The translations under genes and the position numbers were made by a program. Shown here one piece after another: positions 29,589 to 42,483 of a stretch of 64,000 nucleotides of DNA (positions within the stretch are counted from its first letter, which is position 1; each line of letters begins with the position of its first letter). The stretch lies in the NCBI GenBank assembly GCA_016709665.1, contig JADJMI010000029.1:124001-188000 (forward strand), written 5' to 3'. This DNA comes from Betaproteobacteria bacterium. GTDB lineage: Bacteria > Pseudomonadota > Gammaproteobacteria > Burkholderiales > Usitatibacteraceae. The notes under the pieces were generated by a model. That model saw nothing but the letters and a program-made list of their open reading frames with translations, was not told the origin of the DNA and ran no database searches.

Positions 29589-30712
29589 CTACAGCATCAC
29601 GACTTGGCGGACGACGTGACCGCTCGCCAAACGGTCGAACCCGACGTTGATGTCCTCGAGCCGCAGGTGATTGCTCATCAGCTTGTCCACCGGCAGTTTG
29701 CCCTCCCGATAGAGCGCGATGTAGCGGGGAATATCCCTGAGGGGCACGCACGATCCCACATAGCTGCCCTTGACGGTGCGCTCCTCCGCCGTGAGATTGA
29801 CGTGCTGGAGCGGCCAGCGATGATCGGGATGGGGCAGCCCGGCGGTGACGGTGGTTCCTCCCCGGCGGGTGATACGGTAGGCAAGCTCCATCGCTTGCAC
29901 GGAGCCTGCCATCTCGAAGGCGAAATCGACCCCCCCGCCGCTCGCCTGCCTGACCTGTTCGATGGCATCGGACGCAGCGGCGTTCACGGCGTGCGTGGCA
30001 CCCAGCGAACGGGCGAGTTCGAGCTTTTCCTCGAACAGGTCGACGGCCACCACCACCCGCGCGCCCGAGAGGACGGCGGCGAGCACGCTGTTCATCCCCA
30101 CACCGCCGAGCCCGACCACGGCCGCGGTCGTTCCCGGTGTCATCCGTGCCGTATTCACGACCGCCCCCACGCCGGTAAGGACGGCGCATCCGAAGAGCGC
30201 GGCTTCGTCGAAGGGCAGGGCTGGATCAATTTTGACGAGTGACCGCCGGGACACGACGGCGTACTCCGAAAGGCCGAGACGCCCATGTGGTGATTGACCG
30301 GACTGCCCCGAAAGGAGAGCCTGCGGGATCCGCCGAGCAGGGTGCCGGCGGCATTGGCGGCAGCACCGGGCTCGCAAAGTGCGGGGCGCCCTTCGGAACA
30401 GGGCACGCAGTGCCCGCAGCTCGGGACAAAAACCATGACGACATGGTCGCCGGGCGCGAGATCGTGAACGAGAGGTCCGCGTTCGAGGACTTCGCCGGCA
30501 GCTTCGTGACCGAGCGCCATGGGTACGGGCCTGGGACGATCTCCATTGATCACGGAAAGGTCGGAATGGCAGAGGCCCGCCGCCCGTACCCGAACGAGCA
30601 CTTCGCCGGGCCCCGGTGAATCGACTTCCACTTCCTCGATGCGAAGGGGCCGGCTCTGCTCGTAGGGTGGCGGCGCCCCCACGACATGAAGGACGGCAGC
30701 GCGAGCTTTCAA
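29589..30712 (-). pseudogene. Zinc-dependent alcohol dehydrogenase, split by one frameshift, TTG start
   Basis: The N-terminal frame has catalytic-zinc residues (AAGLCHSDLS, GHEAAGEV) and the structural-zinc Cys cluster SCGHCVPCSEGRPALCE. The C-terminal frame has the NAD-binding fold (VGLGGVGMNSVLAAVLSGA). They meet at AAA, 30269-30271; one added base gives HHMGVSAFSEYAVVSRRSL and a 374-residue protein of normal medium-chain dehydrogenase length. The start is TTG at 30712, six bases after AGGAGAG. All catalytic parts are conserved, so this is probably an intact gene with a base-call error. Substrate unknown. Confidence 0.8.
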
Positions 30713-30787
30713 GTGACTCTCCTGGGTGGTTCCAGCGCCTGAGCGTATCGCCCGGGCACTCGTGGCGCAAGGAGGTTCCCGCAAAGC

Positions 30788-30820
30788 AAAAGGGCCACCT
30801 CGTTTGGAGGTGGCCCTTTT
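30788..30820 (-). terminator. Rho-independent terminator of the rRNA operon
   Basis: A perfect inverted repeat of 14 bases (30788-30801 with 30807-30820, 5-base loop) in which the GC-rich core is flanked by AAAA/TTTT. It lies just beyond the 5S gene on the minus strand. Symmetry means it could also stop plus-strand transcription. Confidence 0.9.
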
Positions 30821-30829
30821 GGGGTAAGG

Positions 30830-30943
30830 CCCTGGCGATGACCTACTTTCTCACGGGCAATCCGCAATATCATCGGCGCGACGTCGTTTCACGGTCCTGT
30901 TCGGGATGGGAAGGGGTGGGGCCAACGCGCTATGGTCGCCAGG
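30830..30943 (-). rRNA. rrf: 5S ribosomal RNA
   Basis: The minus strand reads CCTGGCGACCATAGCGCG at the 5' end, CCATCCCGAACAGGACCGTG in the loop A-helix III region, and ends in a stretch complementary to the start (GTCATCGCCAGG). Length is about 114 nt. It is the last gene of the rrn operon. Exact ends are uncertain by a few bases. Confidence 0.92.
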
Positions 30944-31063
30944 AATTCTGTGTCGTGCTCGCTTGGGTGTTTGAGGCCCATGCGCTCACGCGCTTGTTCG
31001 GGGGGTGTAGAAGGTTTGGGTTGATGCGTGATTGCGTCGTCGTTGCGACGAGCGTTGTTCTTA

Positions 31064-31074
31064 CAGAGTTATAG
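31064..31074 (-). other. 3' arm of the 23S rRNA processing stem
   Basis: The 11 bases at 31064-31074 are perfectly complementary to 33963-33973 on the other side of 23S. Such stems bring the ends of pre-23S together for RNase III cleavage. The intervening 23S ends are GGTCAAGCG (5') and GGCTTGACTC (3'). Confidence 0.75.
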
Positions 31075-31075
31075 A

Positions 31076-33962
<2,887 letters not shown>

Positions 33963-34274
33963 CTATAACTCTGCAATCTCCCGTACCGGCGAGATCCTCA
34001 AAGCCACAGGGAATTCTCGTAAGCGCTCGTTGCGCACTCCACCCTTTTAAATATGGAGTGCACGATGCAATACATAACCCAGGGTGTGTTGGCTCGCACC
34101 AGGACAACAATGCCGTCCCGGGCGCATCCATCACACCACCTTCTACTTCCCGAATTTTTAAAGAGCCGATATGCCCACCCCCTTCGCGGGGAGCAGGACT
34201 TCTCCAACTTCCGAAGAAGCCAGAAGGGAGCGAAGCGCCGCTTCGCTCTCTTGTGCCTTCTTCCTCATGGGTGC
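33963..34274 (-). other. rRNA spacer between tRNA-Ala and 23S
   Basis: A 312-base transcribed spacer with no gene. It contains the 5' arm of the 23S processing stem (33963-33973), a boxA-like antitermination element (GCTCTTTAAAAAT on the minus strand, 34154-34166), and a strong hairpin around 34235-34255 (arms GAGCGAAGCG and GCTTCGCTC) probably used in processing. Confidence 0.75.
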
Positions 34275-34350
34275 TGGTGGAGCTGACCGGGATCGAACCG
34301 GTGACCCCCTGCTTGCAAAGCAGGTGCTCTCCCAGCTGAGCTACAGCCCC
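34275..34350 (-). tRNA. tRNA-Ala (anticodon TGC)
   Basis: A 76-nt cloverleaf on the minus strand: GGGGCTGTAGCTCAGCTGGG at the 5' end, anticodon TGC in the loop CTTTGCAAG, T-arm GGTTCGATCC, encoded CCA end. It is in the usual spacer position between 16S and 23S. Confidence 0.97.
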
Positions 34351-34397
34351 GATCCCTTCGCCCTCCAGTCCCGCCCCTCTCACCCAGGCCGCGACGT

Positions 34398-34474
34398 TGG
34401 TGGGTCTGGATGGATTCGAACCATCGACCCCCGCCTTATCAAGACGGTGCTCTAACCAACTGAGCTACAGACCC
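34398..34474 (-). tRNA. tRNA-Ile (anticodon GAT)
   Basis: A 77-nt cloverleaf on the minus strand: GGGTCTGTAGCTCAGTTGGT at the 5' end, anticodon GAT in CTTGATAAG, T-arm GGTTCGAATCC, encoded CCA end. It precedes tRNA-Ala in the rrn spacer. Confidence 0.97.
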
Positions 34475-34533
34475 GGCCGGGGGGACTCCTGAAGAACAAC
34501 CGATAGATGGTGAGCACTGCGAGGGCACTTCTC

Positions 34534-36070
<1,537 letters not shown>

Positions 36071-36223
36071 AATCCATAAAACTCACAAAGAAATCACATG
36101 GATTTCAAAGCGAGTAACTGCAAGATGCTTTTAGAACACCAGACACCCCACGCCTCCCCTTGACAGGTCAGCGTGAGACAACCGGCTGCGCACCCACAGC
36201 ACCCACCTCTATCGGCTGTAACT

Positions 36224-36234
36224 TGTTAAAGAGC
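36224..36234 (-). promoter_or_regulatory. boxA antitermination element in the rrn leader
   Basis: The minus strand reads GCTCTTTAACA, the conserved Nus/boxA core, within the 16S leader about 155 bases before mature 16S. Confidence 0.75.
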
Positions 36235-36287
36235 GATTCCCGCTGCCTGCCCGGTTGAGAACTTGGGAAGACGGCGAAAAGACTGCG

Positions 36288-36315
36288 ATTATAGCGCGCT
36301 GGCAGGTTTGGTCAA
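36288..36315 (-). promoter_or_regulatory. rrn operon promoter
   Basis: On the minus strand TTGACC (36315-36310) and TATAAT (36293-36288) are separated by 16 bases, a near-consensus sigma70 promoter. It sits between the tyrS stop (36326) and the boxA leader and drives the 16S-Ile-Ala-23S-5S operon. Confidence 0.85.
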
Positions 36316-36325
36316 CCCCCCTGAT

Positions 36326-37261
36326 TCAAACCGAAACCCGGAGGGTGACCTTCGCGAATTTCCGCTTGCCCACCTGAAGGACATACGGCCCGCCCACGGC
36401 GAGCTTGAGCGCCTTGTCGGACACCTTCTGGCCATCCACCTTGACGCCACCCTGCTCGATCATTCGAAGCGCCTCCGAGACGCTTGGGCAGACTCCCGAC
36501 GACTTGAGCACCTGCGCGATCGCCCCCCCGTCGGCCGTCACCTCGATGAACTGGTCGGCCAGATCCACCGGAACACCGCCGTGCCGGAAAAGCGACTCGA
36601 ATTCCTCCAAGGCCCGCGCAGCCGACTCCCGGTCGTGGAATCGGGCCACGATCTCCTGTGCGAACCGGACCTTTACATCGCGCGGATTGCCACCGCTCTC
36701 GACGTCGCGCTTCCAGCCGGCGATCGTCCCCAGAGACTCGAAGGACAGCAACTCCACATAGCGCCACATGAGGTCATCCGACACGCTCATGAGCTTTCCG
36801 AACATGTCGCCGGGCGCATCGTGAATGCCGACATAGTTGCCAAGGGACTTGGACATCTTGTTCACGCCGTCCAGGCCCTCCAGCAGGGGCATCGTCAGGA
36901 TGACCTGCGGGTCCTGCCCGTAATGCTTCTGCAATTCCCGGCCCACCAGCAAGTTGAACTTCTGGTCCGTGCCACCAAGCTCGACGTCCGCCTTCATAGC
37001 GACCGAGTCGTAACCCTGCATGAGCGGGTAAAGGAACTCGTGGATCGAAATGGGCCGTTGCTCCGCGTAGCGCTTCGAGAAGTCGTCTCGCTCGAGCATT
37101 CGGGCCACGGTGTGCTTGGCCGCCAGGCGGATCATCCCGGACGCGCCCAGCTGGTTGCACCAGGTCGAGTTGAAACAGATCTCGGTCCTGTCCGCGTCCA
37201 GTACCTTGAAGACCTGGGCCTTGTAGGTCTCGGCGTTCTCCGCGATTTGCTCATGAGTCAT
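36326..37261 (-). CDS. tyrS: Tyrosyl-tRNA synthetase lacking its N-terminal catalytic part
   Basis: 311 residues where TyrRS of this type has about 400. The visible part begins at the segment that normally follows the Rossmann-fold start (THEQIAENAETYKAQVFKVL). It keeps the tyrosine/adenylate region (VELGGTDQKFNLLVGREL), the KMSKS loop (residues 135-139) and the C-terminal S4 RNA-binding domain. About 95 residues including the HIGH motif are missing. Only 75 bases separate this ATG from the divergent M23 peptidase gene, so they cannot be encoded nearby. As it stands the enzyme could not activate tyrosine. Either a deletion occurred and another tyrosyl-tRNA synthetase exists, or the assembly lost about 290 bases. 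Confidence 0.8.
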   Translation of the reverse strand: MTHEQIAENAETYKAQVFKVLDADRTEICFNSTWCNQLGASGMIRLAAKHTVARMLERDDFSKRYAEQRPISIHEFLYPLMQGYDSVAMKADVELGGTDQKFNLLVGRELQKHYGQDPQVILTMPLLEGLDGVNKMSKSLGNYVGIHDAPGDMFGKLMSVSDDLMWRYVELLSFESLGTIAGWKRDVESGGNPRDVKVRFAQEIVARFHDRESAARALEEFESLFRHGGVPVDLADQFIEVTADGGAIAQVLKSSGVCPSVSEALRMIEQGGVKVDGQKVSDKALKLAVGGPYVLQVGKRKFAKVTLRVSV

Positions 37262-37336
37262 TGATTTGATTCCGGTTTTTGCTGGCGGAGCGGGCGGTTT
37301 CTGCTATGCTTTTTCCTTTTGTCCCGCGACGACCGC

Positions 37337-38659
37337 ATGTCCTTCGAAAAGGCAGCCATTCTAGCGCAGCGCCTCGCGGCTCTCATGCCCGTGCGGCGTA
37401 CCGCTTTCGCGGCGCTGCTGCTCGGCGTGCCCGCACTCGGAGTCGTGACGGCGTTCGGCATCGCCCCGGGAACCGTGATCGACTCGCTTCCGCGCTCCAG
37501 CGTGGTCATTGACATTCCGGTGCCCGAACTCGCCACGACAGCAGAGCCGCCCGCGCAGCGATTCGTGAACCAGGAGCGCGTCCTTCGCGGTGACACGGTT
37601 GCCGCTCTTCTCTCCCGTCTGGGTGTACGTGACGAGGCAGGACTAGCCTTCCTTCGGTCCGACCCCGTGGGCCGGCAAATCTTTCGGCAATTGATCCCGG
37701 GCCGCACGATGCAGGCAGAAACGAATGAATCCGCCGAGTTGCTCGGATTGCGCTACCTTCCGAATGCCTCGACGGTCATCGAGGTTCATCGCGGACCGGC
37801 GGGTCTCGAAGCTCGCGAGCGTGCGCTCGATCCCGATACTCGGGTGTTCTACAAGTCGGCGACGATTCGTTCGTCCTTGTTCGCCGCGACCGACGCGGCA
37901 GGCATTCCGGACGCGATCGCAATGCAGATCACGCGGGCCTTCGCGACCGACGTCGATTTCCACCTTGACCTGCGCAAGGGAGACACATTCTCCGTCATTT
38001 ACGAAATGCTCTACGAGAACGGCGAGCTGGTCGCGCCGGGCCGTATCCTCTCGGCGGAGTTCGTGAACCAGGGCCGCGCCTATCACGCGGTCCTCTTTCA
38101 GGACGAGGAAGGCACGGACGCCTACTACGCGCTAGACGGCAGCAATCGCGCCAAGGCTTTCCTGCGCTCGCCGGTGGAATTCTCGCGAGTGAGTTCGGGC
38201 TTCGGAGCCCGCCTGCACCCGATCCACAACACATGGCGAGCCCATACGGGCACCGATTTCGCCGCGCCGAAAGGCACGCGGGTCCTCTCCGCTGCCGATG
38301 GCACCGTCGCGTTTTCAGGATGGCGCAACGGGTACGGAAACACGGTCGAGATTCGCCACGGCGGCGCCATATCGACGCTCTATGCCCACTTGTCCGGATT
38401 CGCTTCGGGAATCCGCACAGGAACACGCGTGCGGCAGGGTGAGGCTATCGGTTTCGTGGGCGCTACCGGCTGGGCGACGGGTCCTCACCTGCACTACGAG
38501 TTCAAGGTCGCGGGAATGCACCAGAACCCGATGAAGGTAGCCCTGCCCAAGGCCACCCCGGTTCCGCCCCATCTTCGCGCCAGATTCGATGAAGCCGCGG
38601 CCGCGGCCTCGACGCGAATTCAAATGGTGCGTTCTTCCTCGTCGCTCCGATTCGAGTAG
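37337..38659 (+). CDS. M23-family murein endopeptidase (MepM-like)
   Basis: 440 residues with an N-terminal membrane anchor (about residues 20-42), a middle domain with RVLRGDTVAALLSRLGV (LysM-like or OapA-type) and a C-terminal LytM/M23 domain. Zinc-site motifs are RAHTGTDFAAPKGTRV and GPHLHYEF. The enzyme cleaves peptide cross-links in the wall. I prefer the ATG at 37337 over a TTG 18 bases upstream. A TATGCT hexamer at 37305-37310 may be its -10. It is followed by anmK after one base, linking wall cleavage to wall recycling. Confidence 0.88.
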   Translation: MSFEKAAILAQRLAALMPVRRTAFAALLLGVPALGVVTAFGIAPGTVIDSLPRSSVVIDIPVPELATTAEPPAQRFVNQERVLRGDTVAALLSRLGVRDEAGLAFLRSDPVGRQIFRQLIPGRTMQAETNESAELLGLRYLPNASTVIEVHRGPAGLEARERALDPDTRVFYKSATIRSSLFAATDAAGIPDAIAMQITRAFATDVDFHLDLRKGDTFSVIYEMLYENGELVAPGRILSAEFVNQGRAYHAVLFQDEEGTDAYYALDGSNRAKAFLRSPVEFSRVSSGFGARLHPIHNTWRAHTGTDFAAPKGTRVLSAADGTVAFSGWRNGYGNTVEIRHGGAISTLYAHLSGFASGIRTGTRVRQGEAIGFVGATGWATGPHLHYEFKVAGMHQNPMKVALPKATPVPPHLRARFDEAAAAASTRIQMVRSSSSLRFE

Positions 38660-38660
38660 C

Positions 38661-39748
38661 GTGGGAAGCCTCTTCGTCGGGCTGATGTCGGGTACCAGCC
38701 TCGACGGCGCCGACGCGGTTCTCGTCGATTTCTCGGGCGAAATGCCCATGGTTCTCGCTTCTTGCGAGAAGCCATTCAGCCTTGCGATGCGCAATCGCCT
38801 CGAATGTCTCTGCCAACCCGGCGCCGACGGGCTTGACGAGGCCGGCGCCTGCAACGTCGAACTGGCGGAAATCTACGCCGAGGCAGTCGAAGGCGCCCTT
38901 CGATCGGCCGGGGTCACTCACACGCGGGTCACGGCGATAGGTTGCCACGGGCAAACGGTCCGCCACCGCCCCGAACTCGGCTTCACGCTTCAGTTGGGCG
39001 ACCCTGCCCGCCTGGCTGAAATCACGGGGATCGACGTCATCGCGGATTTTCGCCGCCGCGATGTGGCCGCCGGGGGGCAGGGTGCGCCCCTCGTACCCGC
39101 CTTCCACGACATCGTCTTTCGTCGAGACGGCGTTGCGCGGGCGATCGTCAATATAGGCGGCATTTCGAACGTGACCTTGCTGGCCGACCACTCGCTCATC
39201 GGCTTCGATTCCGGACCGGGGAACGGGCTCATGGATGCCTGGATCGCACCCCAGGCGCAGGTCCACCGACGATAGGGGGCCGCTGGGCCTGCACGGGCCG
39301 GGTGAATGACGCCTTGCTCGACGCCCTGCTGGCCGATCCCTACTTCGCGCGGCCGCCGCCCAAAAGCACCGGGCGGGAGCGATTCAACCTCGACTGGTTG
39401 CGGGACACGCCTACCGGTCGGACTGGCGCCGGCGGATGTCCAGCGACGTTGCTCGAACTCACCGCAAGAGCGCTTGTCGACGCCATCGACCGCCACGCCC
39501 CGGAAGCAAGCGAGATTTACCTGTGCGGGGGTGGTGCGAAGAACGATCGGCTCCGCGATCGCATCGGCGAGCTCGCCTCGCCAAGCAAGCTGGCGCTGAC
39601 CGATGCGTTGGGCGTTCCCACCGGCCAGGTAGAGCCCGTCGCCTTCGCGTGGCTCGCGAGCAAGTTCATCCGCCGCGAACCGATCGACCTGCGCTCGATC
39701 ACCGGCGCCCGACACCCCTGCATCCTGGGCGCGCTTTACCCCGCATGA
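38661..39748 (+). pseudogene. anmK: Anhydro-N-acetylmuramic acid kinase, split by frameshift, GTG start
   Basis: The N-terminal frame contains the ATP-binding FVGLMSGTSLDGADAVLVDF, GCHGQTVRHRP, RRRDVAAGGQGAPLVPAFH and FDSGPGNGLMDAWIA. It then hits a stop at 39273-39275. Homology resumes in another frame at GRWACTGRVNDALLDALL, continuing through the conserved PPPKSTGRERFN. The break lies within 39249-39280, which contains C4 and G5 runs; one added base there gives about 362 residues, as expected. AnmK phosphorylates 1,6-anhydro-MurNAc during wall recycling. GTG at 38661 places GLMSGTSLDG at the usual distance from the N-terminus. Confidence 0.8.
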
Positions 39749-39753
39749 AGTGC

Positions 39754-39777
39754 GAAAGGGGGCCTTCGCCCCCTTTC
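39754..39777. terminator. Bidirectional terminator between anmK and erpA
   Basis: A perfect 10-base stem (39754-39763 with 39768-39777, loop CTTC) with GAAA/TTTC edges lies in the 52-base gap between the convergent anmK and erpA genes. It can serve both strands. Confidence 0.75.
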
Positions 39778-39800
39778 AATCGGTACCGCCGCCATGCCGA

Positions 39801-40154
39801 TCAGGCCGAGAACGAGGATCCGCAGCCGCAGGTAGAAGAAGCGTTGGGGTTCTTGATCACGAACTGGGCGCCCTCCAGGCCTTCGGTGTAGTCGATCTCG
39901 GCGCCGACGAGGTACTGGTAGCTCATCGGGTCGATCAGAAGGCTCACGCCGTTCTTTTGCATGACGGTGTCGTCTTCGTTGGCGATTTCGTCGAACGTGA
40001 AGCCGTATTGCAGCCCCGAACAGCCGCCGCCCGTCACGAAGACGCGCAGCTTGAGTTCGTTGTTGCCTTCTTCCTCGATCAGCGACTTCACCTTGTTGGC
40101 GGCGTTGTCGGTGAAGACGAGCGGATCGGGCATCGTGGTGGACATGTCGTTCAT
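39801..40154 (-). CDS. erpA: Iron-sulfur cluster insertion protein ErpA
   Basis: 117 residues, an A-type carrier. The three cluster-binding cysteines are in GGGCSGLQYGF and the C-terminal STCGCGSSF. ErpA passes [Fe-S] clusters to apoproteins such as those of isoprenoid synthesis and respiration. The ATG at 40154 has AGGAG seven bases upstream, although the frame is open further. It is last in the argC-coiled coil-bactofilin-erpA unit. Confidence 0.95.
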   Translation of the reverse strand: MNDMSTTMPDPLVFTDNAANKVKSLIEEEGNNELKLRVFVTGGGCSGLQYGFTFDEIANEDDTVMQKNGVSLLIDPMSYQYLVGAEIDYTEGLEGAQFVIKNPNASSTCGCGSSFSA

Positions 40155-40179
40155 CGCAATCTCCTGGTTGTACGCCGTT

Positions 40180-40587
40180 TCAGTCCGACTTGCCGGCCGC
40201 GGGCTTGAACTCGACGATCTTGTCGCTCTTCTGGGGGTTCTCGTACACCAACTGGCCCATGACGATCGCCCCCACGTGGATCTCGATCGACTTGTAGCAC
40301 ACATCGCCTGTGACCCGGGCCTTGGGCAGAAGTTCGACATATTCCGTCGCCCGGATGGGTCCGGCAACCGTGCCATTCACCACAATATGGGCCACATCGA
40401 TCTCGCCTTCAACCTTGGCCAGTTCCGACAGGACGAGCGTGCCCGGCTTGCCGCCGGTGGCCCGCACGTTACCCTTCACGTGTCCGTCGACGCGCAGCCC
40501 CCCGACGAACGTGATGTCGCCCTCGATCGTGGTGCCAGCACCGATCAGGCTGTCGATCGGACTCGGTTTGTTGGATTTGCCGAACAT
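40180..40587 (-). CDS. Bactofilin (polymer-forming cytoskeletal protein)
   Basis: 135 residues, mostly a single right-handed beta-helix: IGAGTTIEGDITFVGGLRVD, GHVKGNVRATGG, VEGEIDVAHIVVNGTVAGPI, ARVTGDVCYKSIEIHVGA. Bactofilins polymerise without nucleotide and help place wall-modifying enzymes. The short N-terminus (MFGKSNKPSPIDSL) matches the membrane-targeting tail of the family. It follows the coiled-coil gene by 8 bases. An M23 peptidase, a common bactofilin partner, lies 1.5 kb away. Confidence 0.9.
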   Translation of the reverse strand: MFGKSNKPSPIDSLIGAGTTIEGDITFVGGLRVDGHVKGNVRATGGKPGTLVLSELAKVEGEIDVAHIVVNGTVAGPIRATEYVELLPKARVTGDVCYKSIEIHVGAIVMGQLVYENPQKSDKIVEFKPAAGKSD

Positions 40588-40595
40588 GCGTCCCC

Positions 40596-41342
40596 CTAGG
40601 GTAGGTTCAGGGTCCGGGAAAGTTTAACCTGTCCCCCCGGAATGGCAAGGACCCGGACTTCGAACGACTTGAGGACGGCTCCCTCCGGAATCCGGAACCG
40701 GCCATCCACCTTGTGATAGAAACGAAACTCGACCGCGCCCGCGTTTTCCCCGGCCGTGGCGTCCGGGAACGTGAGCGACGCAATGCCCCCCTGATGGGCC
40801 ACGCGGGCCACGACCTGGACACGGCCCTTGAAATCCTGCTTTCGCTGGCCGCCTTGCGTGAGCAGCATGCGGTAGCGGAACTCGTGCGGCTTTCCGTCCG
40901 CTTCGACCTTGAGATTGGCGATCCCGAGGCCTTCGGGTGTGGCGCCGGATGACATGATGTTTCGCAGGAACCCCAAGTCCTCCTTGAGGGTGGAATTCTC
41001 ATCCTGAAGCTGGGTCACATTCCGCGCAAGCTCCGACTGGGAAGCCTTGTCGATGGCCCCCTGCCGTTCGTGCTCCGCAAGCGAAATCCTGGCGACTTCC
41101 AGTTCCTTTTTCAATTTGGCGTTCTCGTCACCCAGGGAGGCAATTTGCTGCTTGGCCTCCTCTCGGTTGAACCCGGTGATGCGGTAGCTGTTCTCCACGA
41201 TCCACCAGACCGCCCCTGCGACGGCCACCATCATGAGCACGTTGAGGAGCCAACGCCAGTACCACGCCAACTGCGAACGGATCGTCATCCGCGAAGAGCG
41301 GATGCCGAAATTGCTTCGCAGACGGCGCGCCAGTCCTCTCAC
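40596..41342 (-). CDS. Membrane-anchored coiled-coil protein (DUF6776-like)
   Basis: 248 residues: one transmembrane helix (WLLNVLMMVAVAGAVWWIV, about 31-49), a coiled coil (about 65-125, rich in Glu, Lys and Leu), and a C-terminal beta domain (GRVQVVARVAHQGG, FRFYHKVDGRFRIPEGAVLK). The GTG at 41342 overlaps the argC stop (GTGA), indicating coupling. It resembles the uncharacterised protein that accompanies bactofilin in many betaproteobacteria; the DUF number is from memory. A role in anchoring bactofilin is an inference from position. Confidence 0.75.
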   Translation of the reverse strand: MRGLARRLRSNFGIRSSRMTIRSQLAWYWRWLLNVLMMVAVAGAVWWIVENSYRITGFNREEAKQQIASLGDENAKLKKELEVARISLAEHERQGAIDKASQSELARNVTQLQDENSTLKEDLGFLRNIMSSGATPEGLGIANLKVEADGKPHEFRYRMLLTQGGQRKQDFKGRVQVVARVAHQGGIASLTFPDATAGENAGAVEFRFYHKVDGRFRIPEGAVLKSFEVRVLAIPGGQVKLSRTLNLP

Positions 41343-42367
41343 GGAAGCAGCGCGGCCTGCTCGAGCCCCCTCGTCTCCGGAAGCCCGAAGAGGAGATTCA
41401 TGTTCTGAACGGCCTGCCCCGCGGCACCCTTCACCAGGTTGTCCTCGACGGCAACCACCACGAGCATGCCGCTCCCGCGCGGCCTGTGCACGGCAAGGCG
41501 GCAGTTGTTCGTGCCGCGCACCCAGCGCGTCTCCGGTTGCGTGCCGGCCGGCAGGACATCCACGAACGGCTCGCCGGCATAACGCTTCTCGAAGAGTTGC
41601 TGGAAATCCGTCTCGCGGCGCACGGGTGCGTAGATCGTCGCGAGAATACCCCGGATCATCGGCACCAGATGCGGCACGAACGTGAGGCCGGGACGCTTGC
41701 CGCTTGCCTGCGCGAGACTCTGGACGATCTCGGGATGGTGCCGATGGCCGCCGAGCGCGTACGCCTTGAAGTTGTCCGAAGCTTCGGAGTAGAGGATGTC
41801 GACCTCTGCCTTGCGCCCGGCGCCGCTCACCCCGGACTTCGCGTCGGCCACGAGGTTGTCGCAGTCGACGAAGTCCGTCTCGGCGAGTGGCAGGAGCGCG
41901 AGCTGGACGGCCGTGGCGTAGCAGCCGGGATTCGCGACGAGGCGAGCGGCACGCACGCGGTCACGATTGATCTCGGGCAGGCCGTAAACGGCCTCGGCCA
42001 CGATGGCCGGCGCCGCGTGCTTCATCTTGTACCAGCTCTCCCACTCCGCGATGTCCTTGAGGCGGAAATCGGCGGACAAGTCGACGACCTTCACGCCGGC
42101 CTCGACCAGGGCGGCAGCCTGGCCCATCGCGACGCCATTGGGTGTGGCGAAGAACACGCAGTCGCACGCGGTGAGGTCGGTGTCGGCCGGATCCGTGAAG
42201 TCGAGTTCGACGCGCCCGCGAAGCGACGGGAAGAGCCGCGCGACCGGCGTGCCCGCCTCGCCGCGCGAGGTAATCGCCGCAAGCCGGACGTCGGGATGCG
42301 CCGAGAGAAGTCTCAGCAATTCGACTCCGGTATAGCCGGTGCCGCCAACGATGCCGACGCTGATCAT
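41339..42367 (-). CDS. argC: N-acetyl-gamma-glutamyl-phosphate reductase
   Basis: 342 residues, full length. NADP-binding GIVGGTGYTGVELLRLL at the N-terminus, the active-site Cys in VANPGCYATAVQLAL, and the family segments SGVSGAGRKAE and GGHRHHPEI. It catalyses the NADPH-dependent reduction step of arginine synthesis. It heads the unit that continues with the coiled-coil protein, bactofilin and erpA. Confidence 0.95.
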   Translation of the reverse strand: MISVGIVGGTGYTGVELLRLLSAHPDVRLAAITSRGEAGTPVARLFPSLRGRVELDFTDPADTDLTACDCVFFATPNGVAMGQAAALVEAGVKVVDLSADFRLKDIAEWESWYKMKHAAPAIVAEAVYGLPEINRDRVRAARLVANPGCYATAVQLALLPLAETDFVDCDNLVADAKSGVSGAGRKAEVDILYSEASDNFKAYALGGHRHHPEIVQSLAQASGKRPGLTFVPHLVPMIRGILATIYAPVRRETDFQQLFEKRYAGEPFVDVLPAGTQPETRWVRGTNNCRLAVHRPRGSGMLVVVAVEDNLVKGAAGQAVQNMNLLFGLPETRGLEQAALLP

Positions 42368-42424
42368 GAGCCGATGCCTCCCGAATTCGGTTGAATGAGC
42401 CGTCCTCGTGGGACGCCGAACGAA

Positions 42425-42447
42425 AAAGCCGCCTTGCGGGCGGCTTT
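42425..42447 (-). terminator. Rho-independent terminator after rpsI
   Basis: A 9-base stem (42425-42433 with 42439-42447, loop TTGCG on the plus strand) followed on the minus strand by a T run. It lies between the rpsI stop and argC. Confidence 0.85.
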
Positions 42448-42483
42448 CTCGTCTTCCGGAAATGCCGGGCCGCGCTTTCCGCC

